Assembly (NCBI RefSeq): GCF_900406815.1 | Contig: NZ_OVCN01000009.1 | Coordinates: forward strand, 1 to 64,000 | Direction: 5' to 3' | Source: Acinetobacter haemolyticus | GTDB lineage: Bacteria; Pseudomonadota; Gammaproteobacteria; Pseudomonadales; Moraxellaceae | Length of the DNA stretch: 64,000 nucleotides | Part shown: in pieces, positions 48,609 to 56,569 of the stretch | Layout: the number at the start of each line of letters is the position of its first letter | Numbering within the stretch: the first letter of the stretch is position 1 | Translations under genes and position numbers: made by a program | The notes under the pieces: model-generated | Told to the model about the DNA's origin: nothing | Databases searched by the model: none | What the model saw: only the letters and a program-made list of their open reading frames with translations

Positions 48609-49232
48609 ATGCAGCAGTATTTAACGCGACTAGAAAAATCATGGTTTGAACTGCATCAGTATTATCATTTTTCTGAACCACAGAAAGTTTTTAATAAGTT
48701 AATTGCTGTCTATAGTGAAAAGCAGCGGGCTTATCATACTGTTCAGCATTTGTATGAATGTTTGGTTTTGTTTGAATCGATTCGACCAGATTTAAATGAT
48801 GCGAATGCAGTTGAGTTAGCACTCTGGTTTCATGATGCGGTTTATGATCCGCAAGCGAAAGATAACGAGTTGAAAAGTGCTGAGCTGTTTGAAAAGTATA
48901 TGGCTCAGGACCTATCTGTTGAGATTATTGAAAAGATCAAGCGCTGGATTATTGCGACGCAAAAGCATGAATTAACGAACGAGTTGGATTTGCAGTTTTT
49001 ATTAGATATCGATTTGGCGATTCTAGCTACTTCGCCAGCGCGTTTTGCGGAATATGAACAGCAGATCCAGCAGGAATATGCTTGGGTAGATTCAGATGTT
49101 TATTTGATTAAAAGAAAAGAAGTTCTAGCGCATTTTTATCAGACAGAATCACTGTATCAAACGGAATATTTTCAACAGAATTTTGAGCAAAGGGCGAAAG
49201 AGAATTTGAGGGAAATATTGGATGGAAAATAG
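48609..49232 (+). CDS. HD-domain phosphohydrolase-like protein
   Basis: 207 residues. The HD metal pattern is visible as RAYHTVQHLYECL (first His), ELALWFHDAVYDP (the HD pair) and a later aspartate in LDIDLAILA. This is the predicted metal-dependent HD superfamily seen in many proteobacteria, with unknown substrate (possibly nucleotides). It is close behind the 87-residue gene and overlaps the next small ORF by 11 bases. Confidence 0.85.
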   Translation: MQQYLTRLEKSWFELHQYYHFSEPQKVFNKLIAVYSEKQRAYHTVQHLYECLVLFESIRPDLNDANAVELALWFHDAVYDPQAKDNELKSAELFEKYMAQDLSVEIIEKIKRWIIATQKHELTNELDLQFLLDIDLAILATSPARFAEYEQQIQQEYAWVDSDVYLIKRKEVLAHFYQTESLYQTEYFQQNFEQRAKENLREILDGK

Positions 49233-49377
49233 TTCAAATATTCCTAAGTTCCCTAACACTAATGCTAGGTTAGCATTGGCAAAGCGATTGAACTTGCCTT
49301 ATCACGATAATATGCAAGATTGGGAATATGAAGTTGCTGTAAAGGGCGAACTGTGTTCGCCCAAAAACTTTACTTAA
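49222..49377 (+). CDS. Small ORF, 51 residues, unknown function
   Basis: ATG at 49222 with GAGGGA eight bases before it, inside the end of the HD-domain gene. The protein contains [20 protein letters not shown] and ends shortly after a hairpin-encoded stretch. It has the balance of residues and initiation signals of a real gene. It overlaps the HD gene by 11 bases and the end of thiG, on the opposite strand, by 8. Acinetobacter-like codon use. No known domain. Confidence 0.55.
   Translation: MENSSNIPKFPNTNARLALAKRLNLPYHDNMQDWEYEVAVKGELCSPKNFT
49344..49362. terminator. Strong hairpin at the thiG end
   Basis: Eight-base-pair GC-rich perfect stem (49344-49351 with 49355-49362), 3-nt loop. A short T run on the minus strand fits a thiG terminator. 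The hairpin lies within the C-terminal codons of the 51-residue ORF. Confidence 0.6.
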
Positions 49378-50155
49378 AGAAATAGCCAGTTTCAGGCGAA
49401 CTCGCATTCGCCATACGTTTACGAGGCATACGACCTGCTAAGAATGCTTCACGACCTGCTTCAACCGCTTTTTTCATTGCAGAAGCCATTAAAATTGGAT
49501 TTTGCGCAGCCGCAATCGCCGTATTCATTAATACGCCGTCGCAACCGAGTTCCATTGCAATGGCTGCATCACTGGCTGTACCCACACCAGCATCCACCAA
49601 CACAGGAACCTTAGCATTTTCTTTGATAATGGAAATGGTATGTGGATTTAAAATACCAAGGCCAGAGCCAATCAAACTACCCAAAGGCATGATTGCAACA
49701 CAACCCATGCTTTCAAGTTCTTGGGCAACAATTGGGTCATCCGAGGTATAGACCATGATTTCAAAGCCATCATCAATCAAGGTCTGCGCAGCTTTCAGTG
49801 TTGCAGTCACATTTGGGTATAAAGTTTTTTCATCACCAAGTACTTCTAACTTCACCAAATTGTGACCATCAAGCAGTTCACGTGCCAGCATACAGGTACG
49901 AATCGCACTATCTGCATCAAAACAACCTGCCGTATTCGGCAGAATCGTGTATTTTTCTGGTGGAATCACTGAAAGCAAATTCGGCTGATCGGCATGTTGA
50001 CCAATGTTTACACGACGAATTGCAACGGTGACAATTTCAGCGCCACTGGCTTGAATGGCTAAATCAGTTTCATTTAAATCTTTATATTTACCAGTTCCGA
50101 CCAATAAACGAGATTGGAAAGTACGTGAACCAACAATTAAAGGGGAATCTTGCAT
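49370..50155 (-). CDS. thiG: Thiazole synthase
   Basis: 261 residues, TIM barrel that forms the thiazole phosphate of thiamin from deoxyxylulose phosphate, dehydroglycine and ThiS-thiocarboxylate. The Schiff-base lysine is in [33 protein letters not shown] and [20 protein letters not shown] match the family. It is 23 bp after thiS and in one operon with it and the DUF423 gene. Confidence 0.95.
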   Translation of the reverse strand: MQDSPLIVGSRTFQSRLLVGTGKYKDLNETDLAIQASGAEIVTVAIRRVNIGQHADQPNLLSVIPPEKYTILPNTAGCFDADSAIRTCMLARELLDGHNLVKLEVLGDEKTLYPNVTATLKAAQTLIDDGFEIMVYTSDDPIVAQELESMGCVAIMPLGSLIGSGLGILNPHTISIIKENAKVPVLVDAGVGTASDAAIAMELGCDGVLMNTAIAAAQNPILMASAMKKAVEAGREAFLAGRMPRKRMANASSPETGYFFK

Positions 50156-50178
50156 GGGCTTACTCCATTTTTAGCCGA

Positions 50179-50376
50179 TTAGCCGCCACCAACAGCTTGA
50201 ATAATTTCAATACGATCTTCAGGAGCAATTGTTGTTTGCTCAAGTTTGCTTTTCGGAATAATCTGTTGGTTCTTCTCTACAGCAAAGCGTTTGCCTTCTA
50301 AGGCTAAATTCTGAATCAATTGCTGTAGGTTTTCACAAGACGTGTCTGTTGACTCGCCATTTAAATAGATGTGCAT
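50179..50376 (-). CDS. thiS: Sulfur carrier protein ThiS
   Basis: 65 residues from the ATG at 50376 with AAGGA upstream. A TTG two codons earlier is less likely. Ubiquitin-like fold ending in the VGGG tail, whose terminal glycine is adenylated and thiocarboxylated. It sits between the DUF423 gene (nine-base gap) and thiG. It supplies sulfur for the thiazole ring. Confidence 0.93.
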   Translation of the reverse strand: MHIYLNGESTDTSCENLQQLIQNLALEGKRFAVEKNQQIIPKSKLEQTTIAPEDRIEIIQAVGGG

Positions 50377-50385
50377 GATCAATCC

Positions 50386-50751
50386 TTATTTCGCATGCTT
50401 GATTGCTTGCCATGCGAGTAACAGCCAGCCCGCTATCATAAACACACCGCCAATCGGTGTAATCGCACCTAATATTCTAGGTAAGCCAAGCGCCATAATG
50501 TACAACGAACCACAGAAAAAGAGGATGCCAATTTGCATCAAAATAAACGGAATTTTTATAGGAAAACTTGTTGTGGTTTTATTTAGTACACTCAGAATTA
50601 ATAAGCCGAGGGCGTGATAGAAAAAATATTGGGTTGCTGTGTCCCACCAAACGAGTTGCTCAGGTGATGCAAAAGATTTGAGTCCGTGTGCGCCAAACGC
50701 TCCAAGCATGACTGCAAGGGCAAGATTGATTGCAGAGATCGCTATCCACAT
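50386..50751 (-). CDS. DUF423 family small membrane protein
   Basis: 121 residues, four membrane segments, with the typical LGAFGAHGLKS motif near residue 20. The family function is unknown. It is directly ahead of thiS, which may reflect shared transcription rather than shared function. Confidence 0.88.
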   Translation of the reverse strand: MWIAISAINLALAVMLGAFGAHGLKSFASPEQLVWWDTATQYFFYHALGLLILSVLNKTTTSFPIKIPFILMQIGILFFCGSLYIMALGLPRILGAITPIGGVFMIAGWLLLAWQAIKHAK

Positions 50752-50820
50752 AATGAAAATGGAACTAGAAATTTGATAAGCAACGTTAACATATTCGGGT
50801 GTTTAAACAAAGCCAGATAC

Positions 50821-50842
50821 AACAAAAGGGCATGAAAGCCCT
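50821..50842 (-). terminator. Terminator of rpoH
   Basis: Six-base-pair GC-rich stem (50825-50830 with 50837-50842) and a 6-nt loop, followed by TTTTGTT on the minus strand, 17 bp after the rpoH stop. Confidence 0.7.
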
Positions 50843-50858
50843 TGTGTTTGATTTAATC

Positions 50859-51728
50859 TTAACTCGCAGACATGGCGGTTTTGATTTTTTCCATTGCATT
50901 TTTTTCAAGCTGGCGAATACGTTCAGCAGAAACATTATATTCAGCAGCAAGTTCATGCAATGTAGATTTATCATCGTCTAACCAGCGACGCTGTAAAATA
51001 TTACGAGAGCGATCATCTAATTGGTCCATCGCTTGATGTAATGCGGCCGTACTTTGTGCTTCATAATCTTCTTCTTCAGCTAGGCGTGCTGGATCATAAC
51101 GATTATCTTCTAAGTAAAGGGCTGGCGCAGTATGAGGTGTGTCATCGTCATCATCGCCTTGTGCTTCGAAAGCAGCATCATAGGCGGTCAATCGACCTTC
51201 CATTTCAAGTACTTGTTCTGCCGTGACATTTAAATCATTCGCGATTGCTTGCGCTTCTTCTAAAGTCAGGCGTTTACTCGATTTTTTCAAACTACGTAAA
51301 TTAAAGAACAATTTACGTTGTGCTTTGGTCGTCGCAATTTTGACAATACGCCAGTTACGAATGACATATTCGTGAATTTCGGCTTTAATCCAATGTACAG
51401 CAAATGAAACAAGGCGCACGCCCATATTGGGATCGAAGCGCTTAACTGCCTTCATGAGGCCTAAGTTGCCTTCTTGAATGAGATCACCTTGTGGTAATCC
51501 ATAACCTGCATAACTTCTTGCAATATGTACAACAAAGCGTAGATGTGACATCACCAATAATTTGGCGGCATCAAGATCTTGGTCATAATAATAACGTTCA
51601 GCAAGTTCTTTTTCTTGCTCGGCCGTTAAAATTGGAATTTGATTGACAGTGCTGATATATGCACCGAGGTTTACACCAGGCGCAGACAATGACAGGGGCA
51701 TCAATTGATTGCTGCTGTCAGTAGTCAT
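50859..51728 (-). CDS. rpoH: Heat-shock sigma factor RpoH (sigma-32)
   Basis: 289 residues. Sigma-70 regions 2 ([37 protein letters not shown]) and 4 ([25 protein letters not shown]) are intact, and the RpoH box lies near [19 protein letters not shown] precedes the ATG at 51728. It directs transcription of chaperone and protease genes. Expression is often controlled by mRNA structure at the start. I did not resolve one here. Confidence 0.96.
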   Translation of the reverse strand: MTTDSSNQLMPLSLSAPGVNLGAYISTVNQIPILTAEQEKELAERYYYDQDLDAAKLLVMSHLRFVVHIARSYAGYGLPQGDLIQEGNLGLMKAVKRFDPNMGVRLVSFAVHWIKAEIHEYVIRNWRIVKIATTKAQRKLFFNLRSLKKSSKRLTLEEAQAIANDLNVTAEQVLEMEGRLTAYDAAFEAQGDDDDDTPHTAPALYLEDNRYDPARLAEEEDYEAQSTAALHQAMDQLDDRSRNILQRRWLDDDKSTLHELAAEYNVSAERIRQLEKNAMEKIKTAMSAS

Positions 51729-51874
51729 GGAGTCTCCTTATAGGATGATATTTGAGTCAACAATTTCATCTTAATGCGAATGTTCTTCATCACTAAGGAA
51801 ATTTGAGTATAGAAATGTAAATTTATCTTTACGAGTAACCAAGAGTTTAACAAAGAATAGCAGTTCCACAAGAC

Positions 51875-52117
51875 CTAGATGGATTCAATCAGATAGTGAA
51901 ACTCATTTTCTGAGATTTTTTTTGTTTGGCATTGCAGATTCTGAATTTGGCAATATCGTGTTACATCAATTTCACTGTGTGGATCAGAAGACTTTAACAG
52001 GTAGGTTTTTTTACCTGTTGCTTTTTTTAGTGCTCGTTTCAACATAAGTAATGGCATCGGGCAAGGTTGCCCTAAGGCGTCGATAACTTCAGCTGAATGA
52101 GTGGGTGAGATAGTCAT
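51875..52117 (-). CDS. TusA/SirA family sulfurtransferase-like protein
   Basis: 80 residues with the CPMP motif (Cys near 19) after DALGQPCPMPLLMLKRAL, the persulfide-carrying cysteine of TusA-family proteins that pass sulfur for tRNA thiolation and other uses. It could be TusA itself or a paralogue. A separate tusA is not visible in this window. Confidence 0.85.
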   Translation of the reverse strand: MTISPTHSAEVIDALGQPCPMPLLMLKRALKKATGKKTYLLKSSDPHSEIDVTRYCQIQNLQCQTKKISENEFHYLIESI

Positions 52118-52494
52118 AAAGGTTGAATATAGCTTATATCAGAATTTATCTCATTTGATTTTATATACGTAAAGGAAGTTCAACAAGTTATTTTTGGAGA
52201 ACCGTGTTTCTGTAAAATAAACTAAATGATGAGTATAAACAGATAGAAGCATGGGAAATAACTTAAAATAAGTCTATTAATTGTCATAAACCCATGTTAA
52301 GCTCGATGCGTTTTAGGAAGTGTTTCATTTCGTTTTATCGTAAAAAACCCTATAACAAATGGATGTAACCGGAAATTGTTGATAGTTTTACAGAATGATT
52401 ACAAGCTTTAAAATTATAAGATTTTAAAACCTTGTTGGCTCTGCTGTTTGCAACACCGGAAGGTCCTTATCTTTCAATATCTGAGGATTGACTT
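52118..52494. other. Long leader region of the cold-shock gene
   Basis: 377 bases with no gene longer than about 20 codons. AT-rich, with a GAGGA ribosome site just before the csp ATG. Long structured 5' untranslated leaders are typical of cold-shock genes and may act as cold sensors here. A promoter cannot be placed by eye. Confidence 0.5.
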
Positions 52495-52707
52495 ATGACA
52501 GCTCGTGAACAAGGCGTAGTAAAGTGGTTTAATGACACTAAAGGCTTTGGTTTTATTCAACGCAATGGCGGTGATGACGTTTTCGTTCATTTCCGTGCAA
52601 TTGTTGGTGATGGTCACCGTTCTTTACGTGACGGTCAGCGTGTAGAATTTAGCGTAGTTCAAGGACAAAAAGGTTTCCAAGCTGAAAACGTTCAGCCGTT
52701 AGACTAA
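52495..52707 (+). CDS. Cold-shock domain protein (CspA-like)
   Basis: 70 residues, single-stranded RNA/DNA-binding OB fold. RNP motifs are [10 protein letters not shown] and [23 protein letters not shown] is the classic opening. It acts as an RNA chaperone at low temperature or during stress. Strong terminator downstream. Monocistronic with a long leader, and followed by a DEAD-box helicase gene that could share its cold role. Confidence 0.95.
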   Translation: MTAREQGVVKWFNDTKGFGFIQRNGGDDVFVHFRAIVGDGHRSLRDGQRVEFSVVQGQKGFQAENVQPLD

Positions 52708-52730
52708 TTTGTTGCTTTAACGCGATATAA

Positions 52731-52762
52731 AAACGCTCCAATGTTATTTGGGGCGTTTTTGT
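52731..52762 (+). terminator. Terminator of the cold-shock gene
   Basis: GC-containing stem formed by AAACGCTCCAA (52731-52741) and its near complement ending in GGGGCGTTT, with a T run on the plus strand. Confidence 0.85.
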
Positions 52763-52808
52763 TTATAATAACGACTTTATTTTGGTCATTGATGGTTTGA
52801 GAGCATAT

Positions 52809-53960
52809 ATGACGTCTGGTTTTGAAACCTTAAAATTACATCCGCAGTTGAAAAAGGCGATTGATGCTTTGGGTTTTACTCAAATGACTCCAATTCAGCA
52901 AAAGGTTTTAAAATATACGCTAGCAGGGCATGATGCGATTGGTCGCGCACAAACAGGGACTGGTAAAACGGCTGCCTTTCTGATTAGTGTGATCAATGAT
53001 TTGTTAAATAATCCGATTCAAGAACAACGCTTTCGTGGTGAGCCACGTGCTCTAATCTTGGCGCCTACTCGTGAGTTGGCTTTACAAATTGAAAGTGATG
53101 CAAAGTCGCTGACAAAGTTTTCTAACTTGCACCTTGTAACGTTGTTGGGTGGGGTTGACTTCGATAAACAGAAGAAAATGTTAGATCGAAACTTTGTTGA
53201 TATTATTGTTGCGACCCCTGGACGCTTAATTGATTTTGTTGAGCAGAAAGAAGTGTGGCTGGATCGCATCGAGTTTTTAGTTATTGATGAAGCTGATCGA
53301 TTATTGGATATGGGCTTTATTCCTTCGGTAAAGCGTATTGTTCGTTATTCTCCATCCAAAGAGCAACGTCAAACTTTAATGTTTTCTGCAACATTTAGCT
53401 ATGATGTGCTGAATTTAGCTCGTCAATGGTTGTTTGAGCCTGTTACTGTTGAAATTGAACCTGAGCAAAAAACGAATGTTGACGTTGAGCAGCGTGTATA
53501 TGTTGTTGCAAAAGAAGACAAGTATAAATTGTTGCAGGATATTCTACGTGATGAGCCGATTGATAAAGTCATGATTTTTGCGAATCGTCGAGATCAGGTT
53601 CGTCGTTTATACGATCATTTGAAACGTGATGGTTACAAAGTTGGAATGTTATCTGGTGAAATTGCACAAGATAAGCGTTTGAAAATGCTGGATCAATTTA
53701 AGCAAGGCAAACACAACATCATGATTGCTACAGATGTAGCTGGACGTGGTATTCATGTTGATGGCGTCTCACATGTTGTGAATTTTACGCTGCCAGAACA
53801 ATCTGATGATTATGTGCATCGTATTGGTCGTACAGGTCGTGCAGGAGCTCAAGGGGTGAGCATTAGTTTCCTGTCTGAAGACGATGCGTTTTACTTACCT
53901 GAAATTGAAAAAGCAATTGGTAAAAAATTACCGCTTACACGCCTTGAAGGATACTGTTAA
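52809..53960 (+). CDS. DEAD-box RNA helicase (RhlB-like)
   Basis: 383 residues from the ATG at 52809 with a GAGAG box. The longer frame to 52782 is not preferred. All helicase motifs are present: Q motif GFTQMTPIQQKVL, AQTGTGKT, PTRELALQ, DEADRLLDMGF, SAT (FSATFS), ATDVAGRGIH and HRIGRTGRAG. There is almost no C-terminal extension, unlike RhlE or CsdA. RhlB-like by compact size. A role in mRNA turnover or ribosome assembly is likely. Confidence 0.92.
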   Translation: MTSGFETLKLHPQLKKAIDALGFTQMTPIQQKVLKYTLAGHDAIGRAQTGTGKTAAFLISVINDLLNNPIQEQRFRGEPRALILAPTRELALQIESDAKSLTKFSNLHLVTLLGGVDFDKQKKMLDRNFVDIIVATPGRLIDFVEQKEVWLDRIEFLVIDEADRLLDMGFIPSVKRIVRYSPSKEQRQTLMFSATFSYDVLNLARQWLFEPVTVEIEPEQKTNVDVEQRVYVVAKEDKYKLLQDILRDEPIDKVMIFANRRDQVRRLYDHLKRDGYKVGMLSGEIAQDKRLKMLDQFKQGKHNIMIATDVAGRGIHVDGVSHVVNFTLPEQSDDYVHRIGRTGRAGAQGVSISFLSEDDAFYLPEIEKAIGKKLPLTRLEGYC

Positions 53961-54011
53961 GGATTGAATTGGTTCTTTTTAGTATTTGATGCCTAAGCAC
54001 GAAATAATTAG

Positions 54012-54043
54012 AGGCTAAATCATTATTGGATTTAGCCTTTTTT
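54012..54043 (+). terminator. Terminator of the helicase gene
   Basis: Nine-base-pair stem (54012-54020 with 54030-54038) and a T run (54038-54043). Confidence 0.85.
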
Positions 54044-54170
54044 ATTGTTAAATGTGTTGTGATACGCAAATTACACAAAAGATTCAGGTTTTTTTTTCAA
54101 ATCCTGTGATTAGTTGCTGAATTGAAATAAATCAACATGTAGAATATGGCGCATTACCTGGGAGGATATT

Positions 54171-55208
54171 ATGGCTCTAATCTCGATGCGCCAGCTCTTG
54201 GATCACGCTGCAGAACACAACTACGGCGTACCAGCGTTTAACGTAAACAACTTAGAACAAATGCGCGCAATTATGCTAGCTGCAGATGCGACGAATTCAC
54301 CTGTAATCGTACAAGCTTCGGCGGGTGCGCGTAAATATGCAGGTGCACCTTTTTTACGTCATCTTATTTTAGCTGCAATTGAAGAATGGCCACATATTCC
54401 AGTGGTAATGCATCAAGATCATGGTACTAGCCCTGATGTTTGTCAACGTTCAATTCAATTGGGTTTTAGCTCTGTGATGATGGACGGTTCATTGGGTGCT
54501 GATGGTAAGACACCTACATCATATGATTATAATGTTGATGTAACTCGTCGTGTTGTTGCTATGGCGCATGCATGTGGCGTTTCAGTTGAAGGTGAAATTG
54601 GTTGCTTAGGTAGCCTTGAAACTGGTTTGGCTGGCGAAGAAGATGGCGTGGGTGCAGAGGGTGTGCTTGATCATTCTCAATTGCTTACTTCGGTGGAAGA
54701 AGCGACCCAATTTGTTGCGGATACTAACGTTGATGCTTTAGCGATTGCAGTTGGTACTTCTCATGGAGCGTACAAGTTTACTCGTCCACCTACAGGCGAT
54801 ATCTTGGCGATTGATCGTATTAAAGAAATCCATGCTGCATTACCAAATACACATCTTGTAATGCATGGTTCAAGCTCAGTACCACAAGAGTGGTTGGCTG
54901 TAATTAACCAATATGGTGGCGATATTAAAGAGACTTATGGTGTGCCTGTAGATCAGCTTGTAGAAGCGATTAAACATGGCGTACGTAAGATTAACATTGA
55001 TACCGATTTGCGTTTAGCTTCTACTGGTGCGATGCGTCGTATGATGGCTGAAAAACCAAGTGAATTTGATCCACGCAAATTCTTTGGTGAAACCGTTGAG
55101 GCAATGAAAGATATCTGTGTTGCTCGTTATGAAGCCTTTGGTACAGCAGGTAATGCAGATAAGATTCGCCCGATCTCTCTAGAGAAAATGGTTGATCGTT
55201 ACAAATAA
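54171..55208 (+). CDS. fba: Class II fructose-bisphosphate aldolase
   Basis: 345 residues, zinc-dependent aldolase of glycolysis and gluconeogenesis. [12 protein letters not shown] (zinc His and catalytic Asp), [12 protein letters not shown] and [14 protein letters not shown] are conserved. A strong GGGAGG ribosome site precedes the ATG. It belongs to the class IIB (Calvin-type) group by sequence. It is monocistronic with a perfect terminator. Confidence 0.96.
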   Translation: MALISMRQLLDHAAEHNYGVPAFNVNNLEQMRAIMLAADATNSPVIVQASAGARKYAGAPFLRHLILAAIEEWPHIPVVMHQDHGTSPDVCQRSIQLGFSSVMMDGSLGADGKTPTSYDYNVDVTRRVVAMAHACGVSVEGEIGCLGSLETGLAGEEDGVGAEGVLDHSQLLTSVEEATQFVADTNVDALAIAVGTSHGAYKFTRPPTGDILAIDRIKEIHAALPNTHLVMHGSSSVPQEWLAVINQYGGDIKETYGVPVDQLVEAIKHGVRKINIDTDLRLASTGAMRRMMAEKPSEFDPRKFFGETVEAMKDICVARYEAFGTAGNADKIRPISLEKMVDRYK

Positions 55209-55217
55209 TTTTGGTGC

Positions 55218-55247
55218 AAAAAATAGCGGCATTTGCCGCTATTTTTT
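55218..55247. terminator. Bidirectional terminator between fba and surA
   Basis: Ten-base-pair perfect stem (55221-55230 with 55235-55244), 4-nt loop, A run on the left and T run on the right. Confidence 0.92.
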
Positions 55248-55255
55248 TGGTTAAA

Positions 55256-56569
55256 TTATTTTTGCGCTGCTTTTGAGTCCATATTTACATCTTTGATTTC
55301 AACGTAGGCATTAGCACGTAGTTCGCGAGTCCAACTATCTACTTCCGTTTCAAATTGACGCTCACCTAAGATTTGGCGTGCCATACGTTCTTGCGCTTCT
55401 TTGGTCATATCTTGTTGGCGTGTATCTGTTACTTCTAAAATATGCCAACCAAATTGACTTTGGAATGGTTCGCTGAGCTGGCCAACAGGTATTTCCTTCA
55501 TTACTTTTTCAAACTCAGGCACCATTACACCAGCATTGACCCAGCCTAAGTTGCCGCCATCACGAGCAGAACCTGGATCATTCGAGAAGGTAGCTGCTAA
55601 AGTTGCGAAGTCTTCACCTGCTTTAATTCGGTTGTATAAGCTATCAATCATTTGTTTAGCGCGATCAGAGCTTACAACTTCAGATGTTTGGATCAAAATG
55701 TGACGTGTTTTATATTGTGGAACAAGTGCACGTTGATCATTCTGTTTACGTTCAAGTAATTTTAATACATGCGTTCCATCACGAACATTGACTAAGCCGG
55801 TGGTTTGTCCTACTTGCAGTGGAGTGACACGAGCAGCAAGTTCGGTTGGGATTTCAGATAAAGCACGGAAGCCCATATCTGCGCCATCAACTGTTACTGT
55901 TCCTGTTGATAATTTAGTGCTGATTGCCTTAGGATCGTTACTTGTAGCAAGAGATCGTCTGACTTCTTCTGCAACTTTTCGTACTTCATTATTGTCTGTA
56001 CCAGAAATACGCATATGAAGAACATGAACTTGTGTTCCCAAAGCTGCTTGACCTTCAGGTGATTTTAGGAAGTTTTCAACATCGTGATCACTGATTTTAA
56101 TACGTGACATCACTTGTTGTTGACGAAGACGACCAATTGCAAGGTCTTCTGCAATTCGGTTTCTTAGATTTTCATAAGTGCCTGGTGCAATAGCATCTAA
56201 CTTTTGTTGAAATGCGGATAATGAATTACTACCTGATTGATTGGCGACTCTTAATACCGCCGCATTTAAGCTATTTTCATCAGGTTTGATGCCATAACGT
56301 TTTACTTGTTCTAATTGAGCTTGGCGAATAATCAGTTGATCCAAAACCTGCATTTGTAAGTATTGCTTTGGAGGGACAGTTTGATTTTGAGCCTTGAGTT
56401 GGTGTTCAGCCTCAGCAATTCCTTGTACTAAGTCGCTTTTAAGAATGACACTACTATCTACAATTGCGACAACCTCATCCGCAGGTTGAGCAAAGCTATG
56501 CATTGATGAAGAAATTAGGGCTGCTAGAACAGTGGCTCTAAAGATATGTTGAAAATGTTTTATCTTCAT
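55256..56569 (-). CDS. surA: Periplasmic chaperone/prolyl isomerase SurA
   Basis: About 437 residues from the ATG at 56569, which overlaps the lptD stop (TAATG). Signal peptide ends near SSMHSFA. The N-terminal SurA domain (EVVAIVDSSVILKSDL) is followed by two parvulin repeats; the second has the strong match TRHILIQTS ... FSNDPGSARDGGNLGWVN. It escorts outer-membrane proteins, including LptD, across the periplasm. Co-transcribed with lptD. Confidence 0.94.
   Translation of the reverse strand: MKIKHFQHIFRATVLAALISSSMHSFAQPADEVVAIVDSSVILKSDLVQGIAEAEHQLKAQNQTVPPKQYLQMQVLDQLIIRQAQLEQVKRYGIKPDENSLNAAVLRVANQSGSNSLSAFQQKLDAIAPGTYENLRNRIAEDLAIGRLRQQQVMSRIKISDHDVENFLKSPEGQAALGTQVHVLHMRISGTDNNEVRKVAEEVRRSLATSNDPKAISTKLSTGTVTVDGADMGFRALSEIPTELAARVTPLQVGQTTGLVNVRDGTHVLKLLERKQNDQRALVPQYKTRHILIQTSEVVSSDRAKQMIDSLYNRIKAGEDFATLAATFSNDPGSARDGGNLGWVNAGVMVPEFEKVMKEIPVGQLSEPFQSQFGWHILEVTDTRQQDMTKEAQERMARQILGERQFETEVDSWTRELRANAYVEIKDVNMDSKAAQK

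Noticed and set aside
49370..50751. TPP riboswitch ahead of the thiS-thiG operon
   Set aside because: The thi-box pattern was not seen upstream of the DUF423 gene or thiS.
52308..52370. Twenty-codon ORF in the cold-shock leader
   Set aside because: No ribosome site and too short to support without conservation data.
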